Below, one piece after another: positions 33,756-47,200 of a stretch of 64,000 nt of DNA. Position 1 is the first letter of the stretch. Every line of letters begins with the position of its first letter. A program made the position numbers and the translations under genes. Source of the DNA: Dermatophagoides farinae (Eukaryota; Arthropoda; Arachnida; Sarcoptiformes; Pyroglyphidae); NCBI RefSeq assembly GCF_024713945.1, contig NC_134677.1, forward strand, positions 6,761,001-6,825,000. Direction: 5' to 3'. The notes below the pieces were generated by a model. The model searched no databases. It saw nothing but the letters and a program-made list of their open reading frames with translations, and was not told where the DNA came from.

Positions 33756-35803
33756 TTAAATTGGTTTATTATCATCACTGTTACTAACATTACTTTCTTT
33801 GAAATTAAGATCCAAAGATTTTGTCGAAATGAGGGAAGAATATGGCGAAGACTTTTCCAGATTTGATGAATCGGTTAATGAATTTCGTAGATCACAACAT
33901 TCAAGTTTAACAGCTCCTAGGCCACTTCGTCGTAAAATCATTGAATTATTCATTGACCATTTGTTATCTTCGGGTGTGTAGAATTCAACTGTATTCAAAC
34001 TATTGCTGCCATCATTTCCGCCTAGAGCATAAAGTAATCCATTGATTTCGACTAATTCATGAGTGCTTCGTCGATTTTGCATTGATGATATATTCTCCCA
34101 AGCATTTCGCACTGGATCATATCGTTGGGCACTGGACATGCACAATGTTCCATCATTGCCACCGGCAACATAAATCTTGTTATCCATGACAGTTGCACCA
34201 CAACTACTTCGTCGGCTTAACATCGGTGCAACTGCTATCCATTTTCCTTCCTATAGAAACAATAAAGGAAGGATGGATTTTAGCATCAATCTAAATTTAT
34301 AATTCAATAATGTAATACCCTGGGATCATAACGTTCTACTGAAGCCAAATGATTAGCTCCATCAAATCCTCCAACCACGTATAAACTGCCATTCAATGCC
34401 AATAATCTGGTATAACGACGTTTGATTTCCAATGAATTGACCGAAAACCAAGCTGATATTAAAGGATCAAATCGTTCTGCACTGCTCAAACAATTGATTC
34501 CTAGATTTAAAGAAAAAAATTCATTTTTTTATAAAATAATTGTGTATTTGGAAATTACAGCTACCATCATATCCACCGACTGCATAAATAATGTTGTTGA
34601 GTTCGGCAACTCCATGACAACTACGTTTGGTTCCCATTGCAGTAGTATCGGTCCAAACATTTGTTAAAGGGTCAAAAAACTCTGCAGAAGACAATGTCTT
34701 TGATCCATTATTATATCCTCCAATGACATAAATATATCTATGCAAACAAGTAACACCAGCTCGAGATCTTCGTTGATTAGTGGGCGTGAATTCGAGCCAA
34801 GTATTATCCCTAGGATCAAAAAATTCACATTCATTATGAGTGGTAAAAAGTGAACCACCTCCAATCGCAAAAATAAATTCAGTCAAACCATCCGGTTTTC
34901 GATGTTGAGTTCGAGGAGAATTGCCTGAACGATTTTCAAAACTAAGATGATATTTCATGGCTTCAATGACTAAATCTTTAGCTTGATTATTTTCACGAAC
35001 AAATGGTTCTGCTAGTATTTGGTTGATCAAAAAATTTCGTTCAATCAATGGCAATCTAACATGACTTAGAAGGGTGGGAAAATGTATTTCTCTTGATTTA
35101 GAATCATGTTTAATCCATCGAATGGTCGCATCGTAAACAGTTTCTTCGTCGGCCACATTTAAATGATTATCGGAAATTAGACTAATTATGCCTTCATATG
35201 AAAGCGATAAAAATTCTTCAGTCAATGAGACTTCTTGGAAGTTATCGAGAGCATATTTAAGCGAGCAAACTTGAAGTTCCTGACAACTGTGAGTATCAGC
35301 AAATTTTCTTATACCTAAACAATTAGACGGATGCAATTGGTTGAGTAGGAATCGGCAGCATGTTTCACGAATAATCATTAATTGTAATAAACTTGAAGCC
35401 GGTAGTAAGTTCAAAACATTCGCTTCGGTTATGGTCAATTGACCCGTATAGATGAATTCGATCAATAATTTCAATGCGTTCGGATCAATTTCACGGATTT
35501 CAATATGAGACATACTTTTCTCTATCATTTCCGCTAAATATAACTAAATTTAGGATAAGTAAATTTTTTCATTCATTACTTACAGTTAAACATTGCATTG
35601 AAATATGCGCTGTTAGCAGCCAGAACCACTTTATGAGCCAGGATTTTCGTTCCAGCAACTTCCAAAGTGATATCACACAGTTGACCAATCTTTCGCATTT
35701 CGTTCATTGCAGTGAAAATCGTGAATATGTGACTAGTATCTTCAAAGTTCATCTGAGTATTATGGCAAATATTGTCCCTACTTCCGGTCAAGTTTTCCAT
35801 CAT
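33756..35803 (-). CDS. Kelch-like BTB-BACK-Kelch protein, KLHL17/KLHL20 type
   Basis: Probable substrate adaptor of a Cullin-3 ubiquitin ligase. Exons on the minus strand: 35803-35584, 35533-34565, 34500-34319, 34250-33756; 621 residues. The BTB domain lies at about residues 25-140 (CDITLEVAGTKILAHKVVLA, YFNAMFN). BACK follows (CLGIRKFADTHSC ... FLSLSYEGIISLI), then six Kelch repeats with GG doublets (IFAIGGG, YVIGGYN, YAVGGYDG, YVVGGFDG, YVAGGNDG, YALGGNDG). The phrases MLSRRSSCG, CMSSAQR, NRRSTHELVEINGLLYALGG and LRRSGLGAVKLEC are most like KLHL17 (actinfilin) and close to KLHL20/diablo. I cannot decide between those. A Ser-rich tail of about 50 residues follows the last repeat. Introns are 50-70 nt. 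Confidence 0.92.
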
Positions 35804-36802
35804 TTAAATCGATTATTATCGATGATTATCATTGGTGTTGGCAGTATTTTATTTGGACTTAAAATTTTTTAGTCAATGTTGAAATAGAAATGAGAAAACG
35901 TGCTACTTTAAATATCACGAAGTTAAATGAATTCGAATGTCGTGGTTCGATGATTCAAGACTGGCTGCATGATTTTATTTTCTCCATGGTAACGTAAAAC
36001 ATCTTTTTCTATAGGACAACAATTCTCTACAACATGCTTGTTATATAAAGAGTCTCTCCAACTATCTCATATTATTCTCGACATTTATTCTTGCATTCAT
36101 TATATTACAACCAGGCCTTTATATCCATAGAACCAGAATGATTCCCATCATAAAGTGAGTGAGTACCAACAAAGAAACCGTGGCTAGGCGGTGTCTAGAT
36201 TTTATAGCTATAGGGAATTCAATTTTAGTTTCAAATATCCAACACAACAACCAAATGAATCAACAAATACAGTATACACTTTTACATTAGAATTCAAGGT
36301 GAATGCCCCCAGTAGCACCCAAATTGGGTAAATCTTTGTGTGTATGCAATATCGAAACATTGTATCACAACTTATTCAATGATATATAGCCTGTCGTTTT
36401 TTTTCAATGCCATTTTGATTCCGAGACAAATTATTAAAATATATAGCATCATCTATTACAAGTTATGGATCATGTGACTAATATATCATCATAAAATTTC
36501 CAGACAATCTAAAAATGGAACTCATTAATTCTCTACTCTTAAATAGTAGATATTTGGTTCATTTTTTTCCCAACAACGAACAAGGAATTATTTCCGTTAT
36601 CATTATCTACAAATGTTAGCTCAAACAACCTTGATATGAATAGATAAATGGCCTTGTCAAACTTTATTGCCATATAAGTTTTAAGCGCCAAAAAAGCTCA
36701 TGTGCAATGAAATTTCTGTAATAACTCGATCGGATTCATTGGGTTCCAATAGTGTTTTATTTTGCATGCAGAATATCCAATATTTATCAACAAATCATCA
36801 AC
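35804..36802. promoter_or_regulatory. Divergent promoter region, kelch-like / SMG8
   Basis: About 1 kb between start codons of divergently transcribed genes. The sequence is less repetitive than other spacers in the window (few long A/T runs, few microsatellites), but no frame longer than about 60 codons looks coding. It may hold 5' UTR exons; GCATGCAG at 36765-36772 could be an acceptor for the SMG8 leader. Confidence 0.4.
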
Positions 36803-39800
36803 ATGAAGTCCGAATCGGAAATTAAGTTTTTAGATTCTTTGATGAATTCGCAACTTAATTTAGATGATGATGATTCGAAGCAAAAATACGTTGCTTCTAC
36901 TAGAAATTTTTCTCTCTTCTCCGTTGAAGATTCCAGTTTAAAGTAAGTGTGAGATGAATAATAAATTCAAGTTTTTAATTTATTTAAATTTTATTAGAAA
37001 TGTTATGAAATTTATTGAAGATCAATCGACTTCTGATAAATCAGATCGTGTTTCTATCGTTTCAATCATTGGAAAATCTGCTCTACATTCTTGCAATGCC
37101 AAAGCCGCCTGTATTCCCGAATGGATTGAACAAAATTTATTCAATTCTAAACTTCTTGATAAAAGCTTATTATTGAAAGATGATGTAAGTTATTTCTAAC
37201 ATTATCTATCATTTTTAATTGATAATTACCTTTTCAATAGTTCGTACAAATTGATGGATACTATGATGTAAACAACCGAATGATTCTTCTTCATTTGACT
37301 TCAGTTTTTGATACATGTGCCGTACTTGATATTTTTGAAGACCTGGAAAAACAATTCATCGAAAAGGTAAATGAAAATGAATTCGTATTTTCAACATTCT
37401 TACCAATAGAATAAATTGCCTTATTCAGGGTTTTCTTACTATGTGGCCTAATCTGCTGACCGATTTGTTCAAATCAATACTTATGATTTTCTACGTCAGT
37501 AATATCGTCATGATAACGAACCCTTCCCCTCGATTTGACATTGGTTGCATTAACATGTTGAGAATAATTGATTCGACTAGAATCAAATTACAGCCATTTG
37601 TTTCAGAGATGTTAAGCTCTTTCAATAAGGTTTCAAGCAATATGATGAAAAACATGTTTATGCCACAACTCTTGTTCATTTTTGAAGCGTATAATGGATA
37701 TGATTACATAAATGATTCAAATATCAAATTCTATGTCAAACAACTTGAAGAACAGATTGTCAAACTATTTCGTAAAACTCGGTTGATCAATTCGTTGTTT
37801 ACGATTCCATCATTGAATTCGTTTGTCTTTATCGTAACCAAAACATCAACAATAATCAATCATGATGAATATTTCTTTGAAAAAATTTTTAATCGTTGTT
37901 CGAATGATAATTTTGGTATTGATGAAAACTGTTCAACTCAATATCGGCAAATGGCACAGGAAAATTTGTCATTTTCAAATTTTATTTTGCCTCACATTAA
38001 TTTACTTATGAAAAATTCAAAAGATTCTGTGAAATCTAATGAATTGGTCATCAAAGTGAAGATATTTTTCAAATTATTCATAGCATTCAAAGAGCTTTTA
38101 TTCAAGCAAACATATCCAGGCATTAGTAGCGAGAAAACAAAGAATCTGCAAAAGATTTTAGATTCTCTCCACTCAACATTGGACATCGATAATCGTTTTT
38201 CTGAGGGTAGATGTTCCAAAATGGTTGCGAATGCTGTCATTTATTACAAAGACAATTTGCCGTCACATTATACTCGTGAAACTCATGAACGAAAACTATT
38301 ATTAACTCTACAACATTTTACAATGCAATCAAGAGGTCCTGCCATTTACAAGTACATCAAAATGATTCAAAATGAATGTACATCATATTGGACCAACGGC
38401 CATAAAATGTGTGAAGAAATGAGCCTTACCGGAAATTATTGTACCAATAAAATTCATCGATTACCACATGATGACTATTGCACTGACCAGCCTTCATCAG
38501 AAACAGAAGGATCGGTAGCCGAATCCAGCCAAAACAGCAGTAATGCTCCTGTGATGCCGCATAACAGTATGATAAAAATGATTTCTGCTTGCGATTGTGG
38601 TCGCCGTCAGGGAAATCGCGAAGATCCATTTACAATCAAAGCGGCAAATTATGATTTTTATCTTAAAATGCGATACAAATGTCACACATGTCGTAATATA
38701 GCAAGATATAAATTTCATGTCTACGACTCAAATGTCGAGATAGAGAATTTAAGTTCCAGTCAGAACATGACTGGAACTAAAAGTGAAAATTTACGTGATA
38801 GTCCACTTATGAAAACGTTCAACGATGCCGTACTATCTCAAGTAGAATATGAGGATATTGATGAAAAGAACGATGCAGATGTGGAAGATTCTGGCGAAAC
38901 TCAACAGAATGATATCCTACTGAGTATAGATAATCTTTCAAATAATGGTGATTCTATTTCATTCAATAACGATGAAAATGACTTTAGTGCCATCGATGAT
39001 GTTAAGAATTCAAGATCCAATGAAAATGATGAATCAAATGAAAAATCGACCGATAATAAAAATGATAGTTCACAATATGGTGAATCTGAAGAATCGTCTG
39101 ATGATATAGCAGAAGACGAAGAATTTTCCAATGAAAAAGAATTCCTCAGTGACGACGACGACGAAGATGATGATGATGAAGAATTCCTAAACGAAGAGCA
39201 ACATTCTCCGACAACTTCATCTTCAACTAAAGAGATACTTGACTTGAAAACATTGCCAACAATGATCCATACATTGTTGGGTGTAGATAATAATTTACCA
39301 TCTCGTTATGCCTCTTGGTCATTGGTTTGTTTCGGTTCGTCCAGTATTTATTCACATAATCTTGGTATACAAGATCAACAAGGATTCGTCAAGGGTTCTC
39401 ATTATTTGTTACCATGGAATGTCACAGTTATTTTGCAACATTGGAAAAATATGCCACCTCTTTGGGAAGGTAAACGTCCACCCGGCATCAAACATAAGAA
39501 AACCGTTAGAGGTATTTAATCCAACTCAATTGTTAAATTAAAAAATAATTACATTTTTATGTTTATAGATGGAACACAATTCACCGTGAAAATTTTCATC
39601 GGTGTTGAGTACGAATGTTTTAATGGTCATCGATTTATTGCATCGAAACCGGATCAAATCCTTAAGACTAATACATACAAATTTAAAGAAACGGCCGAAT
39701 CAATTGCAAAGAATGATATGCCATTATATATGCATTGTGTTTGCAGGTTTGTCTCTAATCTAATCCATTTGAAAAATGAAACCTAAGATAATCTGTTTCT

Positions 39801-40139
39801 TATATTTCTAGTCGTTCAACGAAACCATGTGTTGCACAGTTGATGCGAATCCATATTGTCACACCAAAAGCTCCAATTAATGTGACATTAAATCCTATGA
39901 TTCAAGTGACACCTAATGCAAGTCTTTTGTTTTATCCGGGAAACAAAGAACCAATTCGATTGACTCAATCAACATATTGGGTATTACGTTTACCAATGAT
40001 TTATGGTACCGATATTGATGGACCATTCAGTTTTCCTAAAGAACCATTACCATATTGTCGCCTTTTGAAAGGTTGTTATAGTATTGCTGATCAAATTGTT
40101 GGCCATCATAATCATCATCATCATCGTTATCATAAATAA
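36803..40139 (+). CDS. SMG8: SMG8, nonsense-mediated mRNA decay factor
   Basis: Regulatory partner of the SMG1 kinase with SMG9. Exons: 36803-36942, 36998-37184, 37241-37366, 37429-39511, 39569-39746, 39812-40139; 1013 residues, all in frame. Landmarks: VSIVSIIGKSALHSCNAK (the G-domain-like start), YYDVNNRMILLHLTSVFDT, a Cys/His-rich stretch (ISACDCGRRQGNREDPF, CHTCRNIA), and the conserved C-terminus VEYECFNGHRFIASKPDQ, LYMHCVCSRS, AQLMRIHIVTP, QSTYWVLRLPMIY. Between the Cys-rich part and the C-terminal domain is an insert rich in Asp, Glu, Asn and Ser (about 39000-39210). The ATG at 36803 was chosen because MKSESEIKF follows directly; an in-frame ATG at 36752 would add 17 residues. Confidence 0.93.
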
Positions 40140-40827
40140 TCATATATGAATCGCTTTAGAAATGTTTGAACTTTGTCATTTGATTTGTTTTTTGGACTTG
40201 TGATTTGCGCGCAAAATTTTTCTATATATATATGATTATGACATCGATATCAAAATCAATATATAGATGGGCCTATGTGAAATCGAGAACATCGTATATG
40301 TTGCCATATATTCATGTGACGACGTTTTTTTTAAGAGGCAATCCCGCGTTTGGAAAAAATCTCTCAAAGTACATGTGTGCGTGATGTATGTAATTGCGTT
40401 GGTGTGAATCATATGATTTTGCCTTGAACAAAATATTGTTGTCAGCACGAGAGTATTGTATGTGTGGAACTTGCTTTTTACTCTTGCTCTGTTTTTTTTT
40501 TGTTTATGATGTTGATTATCAAGAATTAGAAATGCGCACTATCACTAAATGATAATGACAAAATATCATGAAACAATAAACAAAAAAATTAAAAGACATT
40601 GTCAACAACAAGATCAAAACATTTGCCATAATTTTTATGCTGAATGAACAAATAATAAATAAAAATATTTTTTTTTTGTTGCTGCCAAATGAAATTTTTG
40701 TTGTTTGTTGTTGTTGTTTTTTTTTGATCGTCATCATTATCAAGTTCATTCAATGTAATTCGTCTGGATTAGCAATGTGAATTTTTAAGTCCATCTAGTC
40801 CCATCAAGATATTATTAAATTTCAACC
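40140..40827. other. Spacer between SMG8 and the RETREG gene
   Basis: SMG8 3' UTR and the upstream region of the next gene. No gene or structured RNA seen. A relatively GC-rich patch around 40316-40400 has no open frame of note. Confidence 0.4.
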
Positions 40828-42082
40828 ATGGATGTAAAGAATTTTATTAATGAAAAAATTGAAAATCTTATTCATAGAATCGATGTTAATCGTGTACAAT
40901 CATTTTTTAATGTTAATTCATTTCGCAATCGTATTCCATCATTGCATAATGGTGATGAAAATCAAAATTCACAATCTTCATCATTCAGTTTGATCTCGAA
41001 TTTCGAATCTCAATTAATCGCATTGCAAGGTATTTTAATATGGGAGAAGCCACGCGATTCAATTCTAGCATTGATCACCTTTACCTGTTTTTATTGGTAA
41101 AAATATTGAATAATTTTTTTGTTGTTGTTGTTGTCAATCATTTAATCAATCATATTTCATCTGAAAGGATCGTTGTATTATGGCAACCACGTTTATTATC
41201 GGTATTGGCAACTTTAGCATTCTGTTATCATTTTTATGAAATGTGGATCCGTTATGTTTGGCCAGAAATTCGTGGTAAGTTTTGTGTTATATACACATTT
41301 TTTTTGCTTTGGTTATTTCTAATTTATCAAATTTTTTTTTCATTTACAAATACAAAAAGCTCCTACGGTTCCAATTAAAGAAAGGTGTGTGTAGATATTT
41401 ATTTAAAAAATGTTTATCGAATAATCACATTGATAATTATCATTATCAGCTGGACGACGGTCAATCCTAATGTAATGAGTGCTCCGGAAATTAAATCATG
41501 TTTTGCAAGAATAAAACAATATATGACAAATGTCATTGATCGAATCATTGAGTTTAGGAGAAAATCTCATGGAGTTTTTTGTTGTTATTCAGTGTTCTTT
41601 TTTCTTTGTTTCTATTATATTGGCCATTTTATTCCCGGCGTTTTGATTACATATTTAACAGGTAAGATTTAATTTTTTTTTTAAATAAATTATGTTATAT
41701 TTACATCTTTATTGTTTGTCAATTGTCAAATACATATATGTAAACAGCTATAATACTATTTTTAACACCCGGATTTTTGGCACACATTGTACCTAAAAAT
41801 ACATTGGCAATAATTGTATTCAATATTGGCGACGACGAACATCAACAAACAACACAAGGACAACAGCCATTAAATGTTTCTTCCACCGAATATTCTAATA
41901 GTTTGGACGATAATAACCTTGAATTATCAAGTTCAACGGCATCGAAAAAGAATTTATTATCAGGTTTTATGATTAATGACGATGAAACCAATGAGAATCA
42001 TTTTGATGAATCATCCGAATCAACGGATTCAGATTTTGTAATGCTTTCTGATTCCGAATTGAATGATGTGTCACCATATTGA
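40828..42082 (+). CDS. RETREG: RETREG/FAM134-type reticulophagy receptor
   Basis: ER-membrane receptor that bends ER tubules or sheets and links them to autophagosomes. Exons: 40828-41096, 41168-41274, 41360-41384 (25 nt micro-exon), 41450-41661, 41748-42082; 315 residues. The reticulon-homology region has two hairpin-like hydrophobic pairs: around LIWEKPRDSILALITFTCFYW, LLSVLATLAFCYHFYEMW, and then GVFCCYSVFFFLCFYYIGHF with IPGVLITYLTAIILFLTPGF. WPEIR and NVMSAPEIKSC are also family phrases. The acidic tail ends with DSDFVMLSDSELNDV; FVML at 301-304 fits the LC3-interacting motif (F-x-x-L, flanked by acids) at the place where FAM134 proteins have DDFELLDQSEL. ARL6IP1, another related ER-shaping protein, lacks such a tail, so RETREG is preferred. 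Confidence 0.88.
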
Positions 42083-44279
42083 CTATTATATAATATTGAA
42101 GTTTTTTTTTCTTTGGTTAAGAGTTAGATTTTATTTTGTTTGTTTGTTATTGATTGAAGCAAAAAAAAAAAATTTGTAAACGATAGTTTCATAAGAGAAA
42201 AAAATTTCTAGTGTCAAATGTGAATTGTATCCAGTATTTTTTTTTCATCAATAATATCAAAATGGATGTACTTTCATAATGAATAAAATTATTATTGTTG
42301 TTTAAATTCTTTTTTTTTTTTTTTTTGATCATAAAAGAAAAAATAAAAAACGAAAATCATTTTAAATGTCACATATGCATGTTGAATAAAAACCTGATAT
42401 GAATAATACAAATCCATTATATATATAAAAAACAAATAAAATCTCTTCCATTTGAAATCTGGTTTTTCATTTTTTATTTTGGCCACTGACATTTTGCATT
42501 TTTGACATACACACAAACAAGGAAACGAATAAATTTCCACCTACAATAATGAAACATTTAAAAATGCCATTGTATATTGCTATTGTGTGTGTGTGTGTGT
42601 GTTAGTGGGATAGAGAGAGAGAGAGAAACTATTAAACCAACCAAAAAAAAAACCAGAAAAGAAAAAATATATAAAACGAAGATCACGATAACCCGAAATG
42701 TGCATGTTCAAGCTTGATCATCATCATATTGTTATATGTCTGTTAAATGTATAGAGATTCCAGTTCTCATGGAAATCGATTTCTTTGGACTTTATTTTTT
42801 TTTTCTATACTGTGGTTGTTTGTTGAGCGTCGTCGTAAAAGTTTCAGCATAATATAAACAGCATTTAGTGTGATTTTATGTCCATCATGGTGGTTGGTTG
42901 AATTTTCCTCGTGGATCATGTGTGTGTGTGTGTGTGTTTGTTTGTGTTTATGTGTGAGGAAATAATATTTGAATAGTGAAGAAAAAAAATATATTTCGGG
43001 TCACCTTTATATATGATGATGATTTTGTCCATAACGAATCAATCATTGGATGTTTTTTTTCATTGTTTGTTTGAACATCTTGGCATAACATCTATTTATG
43101 TTAAAATACACGGTGTTGATAATATCATTATCATTTTAATCATGAATGTTATTGTGATCATGTTTCATTAACTCTCTTCCGAATCTTTTTTTTTTTGTTC
43201 ATCAGTTTGTCATCATTATCAACATCATGATCATATATAGTTATGGAATCAAATGTGCCTGTGCATGTGATGATGTCTTTCTAAATGAACAACTGTGAAT
43301 AGTAGCCATTGGAGATGATAATAATGTTTTCATGCACTTGAAATAATAATCGTCATCAATGTTTGTGTGATATGATATCCAAAATCATTGAGAGATAACT
43401 ATAAATCTATGATAATGGTTCAATTATGGTGATGTGATTGTGATGATGTTGGTAACATTAAAAAAAAAAGAAAAAATCCAACATAATAAAAATAACGGTA
43501 AAGCATATCCTAATCCAACCTGAAAGAAAATTTTTGCCATTCATTTCATTCATTATATTGTTTGAAGACTCTTCGATAAAATCATTAAACAATACATATA
43601 AAAAAAATATATAGGTGTACTCGTATCCATTTTTTTTCTGTTCATTATTATTTCGTCGTTGTTGCACTTGTTGTTGTTGTTGTTGTATGCTTTGTTCGTT
43701 TTCGTGGATGTATGTGTATATTTGTTTTCCGTCCTCAAATGAGTTTTTTTTTTATTTGGGGATTCAATATTGAACGCGAAACTATTTTGTTATATCTTTC
43801 TGAATGAATGAATGAATGAATGATTAGCTGCAATAACCATCAATTGACTGTTCAAATTTATGTGCTTATGAATGTGGATGATTTATTTATAAATTTACGA
43901 TGATGTTGATGATGATCATTCATGTATCCAATCAACGACTATCACGGCGACAATCATCACGTTTTTTTCTTTTCAATCGATTCAACGATCAATTTAGTTC
44001 ATTTGTTAAACTATTAAATTTCTGTGTACTTATATATTTTGCCAAATGTTTCAATAAATATATTAGCTGCTGAATCATCATGTTCATTACGAATTGGTTT
44101 TCGTTGTATTCGAAAATTCGAACAATCAAATAAAAATAGAAAATCAATATATTTTGTGTGACACGATAAAATCCCGTTATCGATTGATATAGATGCCAAT
44201 GAACAGCTAAATTTATTTTACCGTTCATTTTCTTTGTCAATGATTACCGTTATAATCGATTTTGATATATATCGAAAAA
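42083..44279. other. 2.2 kb spacer, no gene seen
   Basis: AT-rich spacer with (TG)n at about 42584-42602 and 42919-42938, (GA)n near 42612-42625, an A-run near 43459-43468, and (GAAT)n near 43801-43820. Short frames on both strands are low complexity. It must contain the 3' UTR of the RETREG gene and the promoter of alpha-mannosidase II. Confidence 0.5.
42584..42602. repeat. (TG)n microsatellite
   Basis: About nine TG units in spacer DNA, followed by a short GA run. Confidence 0.85.
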
Positions 44280-47200
44280 ATGGCTCGAAGCAATCCAAGA
44301 ATAATATTCTTATATCTACTATTCCCGGCCATATTTATCATATTCATATATTCGTTTATATTTGCTAAATTTTCAACAATCAATCAACCATATAGCAGGT
44401 ATGGTCAAAATTATTCACCAACTATTGTAACAGATAATAATAAAAATAACAACAACAATGATAATCATACATTTGTGATAAAAAATGATATTTCTCAAAA
44501 TGATGATAATTATAATAAATATAGCCCGAATGTTTTGAATCGAAATTTTTCGCAAGATGTACTCAAAACAAATAAAGAATTTGCCATACTTTTAAATCAA
44601 TTATCCAATGATGATAATGAAACCTGGAGCGAAACATTGGAGCAACGTTTCAATAGTCAACATCCTCGATTCCCATTGAAGGTATGTTTAATTTTTGTGT
44701 GTGTTTGCAATTCTTTTCTTTTACAATATTATTTAGTTTTTTCATTTTTTTTGTGACCTTGATTCGCTCAAGGTCATAATGATATGAAAAATATGATGAT
44801 GATGATGATGATGATGATTAGCATGGAGATGGAAATTATTTCCAGAAATAAATAATGAATACATCACTACACTAGTCTGTAGTTAATAGTCTTAGTTGGC
44901 TTTATAATGATGCTCCATTTCCTTATTATCATACAATTTGATTGTAAAGTACAAGTGTATTCGATGTATAAATGAGATGTTTTCTGTTTCGAATCTCATG
45001 AATGTTTATTTTTTTGTATTGTGAAGAAACAAATTATCTGCATATACAATATATATACGAATATTTTAATTTTGTTGGCTTTCTAAGCTATTTATAATAA
45101 AGGCTCAATTTATATTCATATCTATTTAGAAAAAAAAACTATGATGAAATAAAAATGCATAATCATAATGTCGTGATAATAATGATGATGATGATAAAAT
45201 CTCGACCGAAACAAAAAAAAAACAATGTTTCGGCCTAGAAATGGACACAATAATTTTTTTTTCATAATTTCTATTAATAAACATGCACATAAAAACGTAG
45301 GCCATATATCTAAATATAAATTTATGAATAGAATTTAATATATATCTTATTTTATTGTTTATAATCATTATGGACGACATATATTATATTATTGATTTAT
45401 GATGCATCCTAGATGATTATGAATATTATGAATAATAAATCATGTTGAAATTTTTTTTTTTTTTTTTTTGTTTCGAACAACAGGTGATCATTGTACCACA
45501 TTCACATAATGATCCAGGATGGTTAAATACCTATGATCAATATTTTTATCATTATACATACTATGTATTAGACAATCTGGTTAAAAATCTAAACAAATAT
45601 CCAAACATGACATTTGTGTGGGCAGAAATGTCTTTCTTTTCCCGTTGGTGGGATAGGTAATCAAAATTTTTCTTTTTTTTTCTTTCGCATGAATGTTTTT
45701 TTTTTTTTTTTTTTGATTTGATTGATGATTTTTATTTATATTGAAGTCTTGATATTTTTTCCCTTATTCAACGAACTTATTTATCTCTCTTTTTGGTTTT
45801 TTAGATTATCATCAAACAAAATGAAAGAAAGTTTACGAAAATTATTGAATGAAAGTCGATTGGAGATAGTCACTGGTGGTTGGGTAATGAACGACGAAGC
45901 TACCACACATTATTTCGACATGATAGATCAATTGATTGAAGGTCATCAATTTATTCGCACTGAATTGAAAATTGACACTCCATTACGTAACTCTTTTTCT
46001 GTCGATCCTTTCGGTCATTCGACAACATTTTCTTATTTATTACAAAAATCTGGCATCTCAAACATCTACATTCAACGAACACATCATGCATGGAAAAAAT
46101 ATCTATCAGAGCAACAATATTTGAATTTTTTCTGGAAACAACCATTTCAAAATAAAAACGATCGTCTCCCATTATGTCATATGTCACCATTACATTTATA
46201 TAGCTTCAAATATGCATGCGGTCCAGATTATAAAGTATGTTTAGAATTTGATTTTCGTAAAATTTATGGCGAAAATTCTGAATCTACAGCAACACCATTA
46301 AATGCTACCAATTTAGAAACAAAAGCTAAAAAAATAATCAAACAGTATTCTAAACTAGGATCGTTATTTTCACATAATGTAGCTCTGGTATTACTTGGTG
46401 ATGATTTTCGCTACAATTTCGACATTGAATGGCAGCAACAATATAAAAATTATATGCTACTTATGGACTACATCAATTCGAATGGAAAAAAATTCAATGA
46501 TACGGAAATTACTTTTGGTACGATTGAAGATTATTTTACCACTGTCAACGACCGATTACCCATCAACCAAAACAATTATCCGATAGTGGAAGGTGATTTT
46601 ATGCCCTATGCCGATGTTTATGTGGATTCTATATCCAGTTATTGGACGGGTTATTTTACTACACGTCCGTATTTTAAATCATTGAGTCGCGAACTACAAC
46701 ATTTGTTACGGTCGACAGAGATTTTCTATAGTCTTACGAGAAACTTTCTACGTCAACGTTGGAAAACCAATTATTTAAATGTTTTGCTTGATCGAGAATA
46801 TAATATTATTTCTAATGCTAGACAAAATTTGGCTCTCTTTCAACATCATGATGGCATTACAGGAACTTCAAAAGACTATGTTATGGAAGACTATGGTAGA
46901 CGTTTGAGTCATTCTATCAACAGTACGATGATTACTTTGGCCAAAATAGTGCAGTATTTAAATTTAGATATCGATTCATTTAACGATGTCAATAATACTG
47001 AACAGTTCATTTTCACTACATCTTATCGATCAAATTGGCGTACAATAACCAAGCAACTGGTGCTTAAAGTTCCCTCCGATCAGGATGGACTACGATTGTT
47101 GGTATTGAATTCACATACACAATTAGTAACGGAATCAATCAAAATATTTGCTGATGATCCATTCATACAGATTATAGACATTGAAAATAAAAGAAAAATT

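Noticed and set aside
45722-45804. N-terminal extension of the long mannosidase frame
   Set aside because: The frame is open leftwards through intron sequence, but the sequence is Phe/Leu-rich and unlike the family; the acceptor at 45804 joins WWD to R-L as expected.
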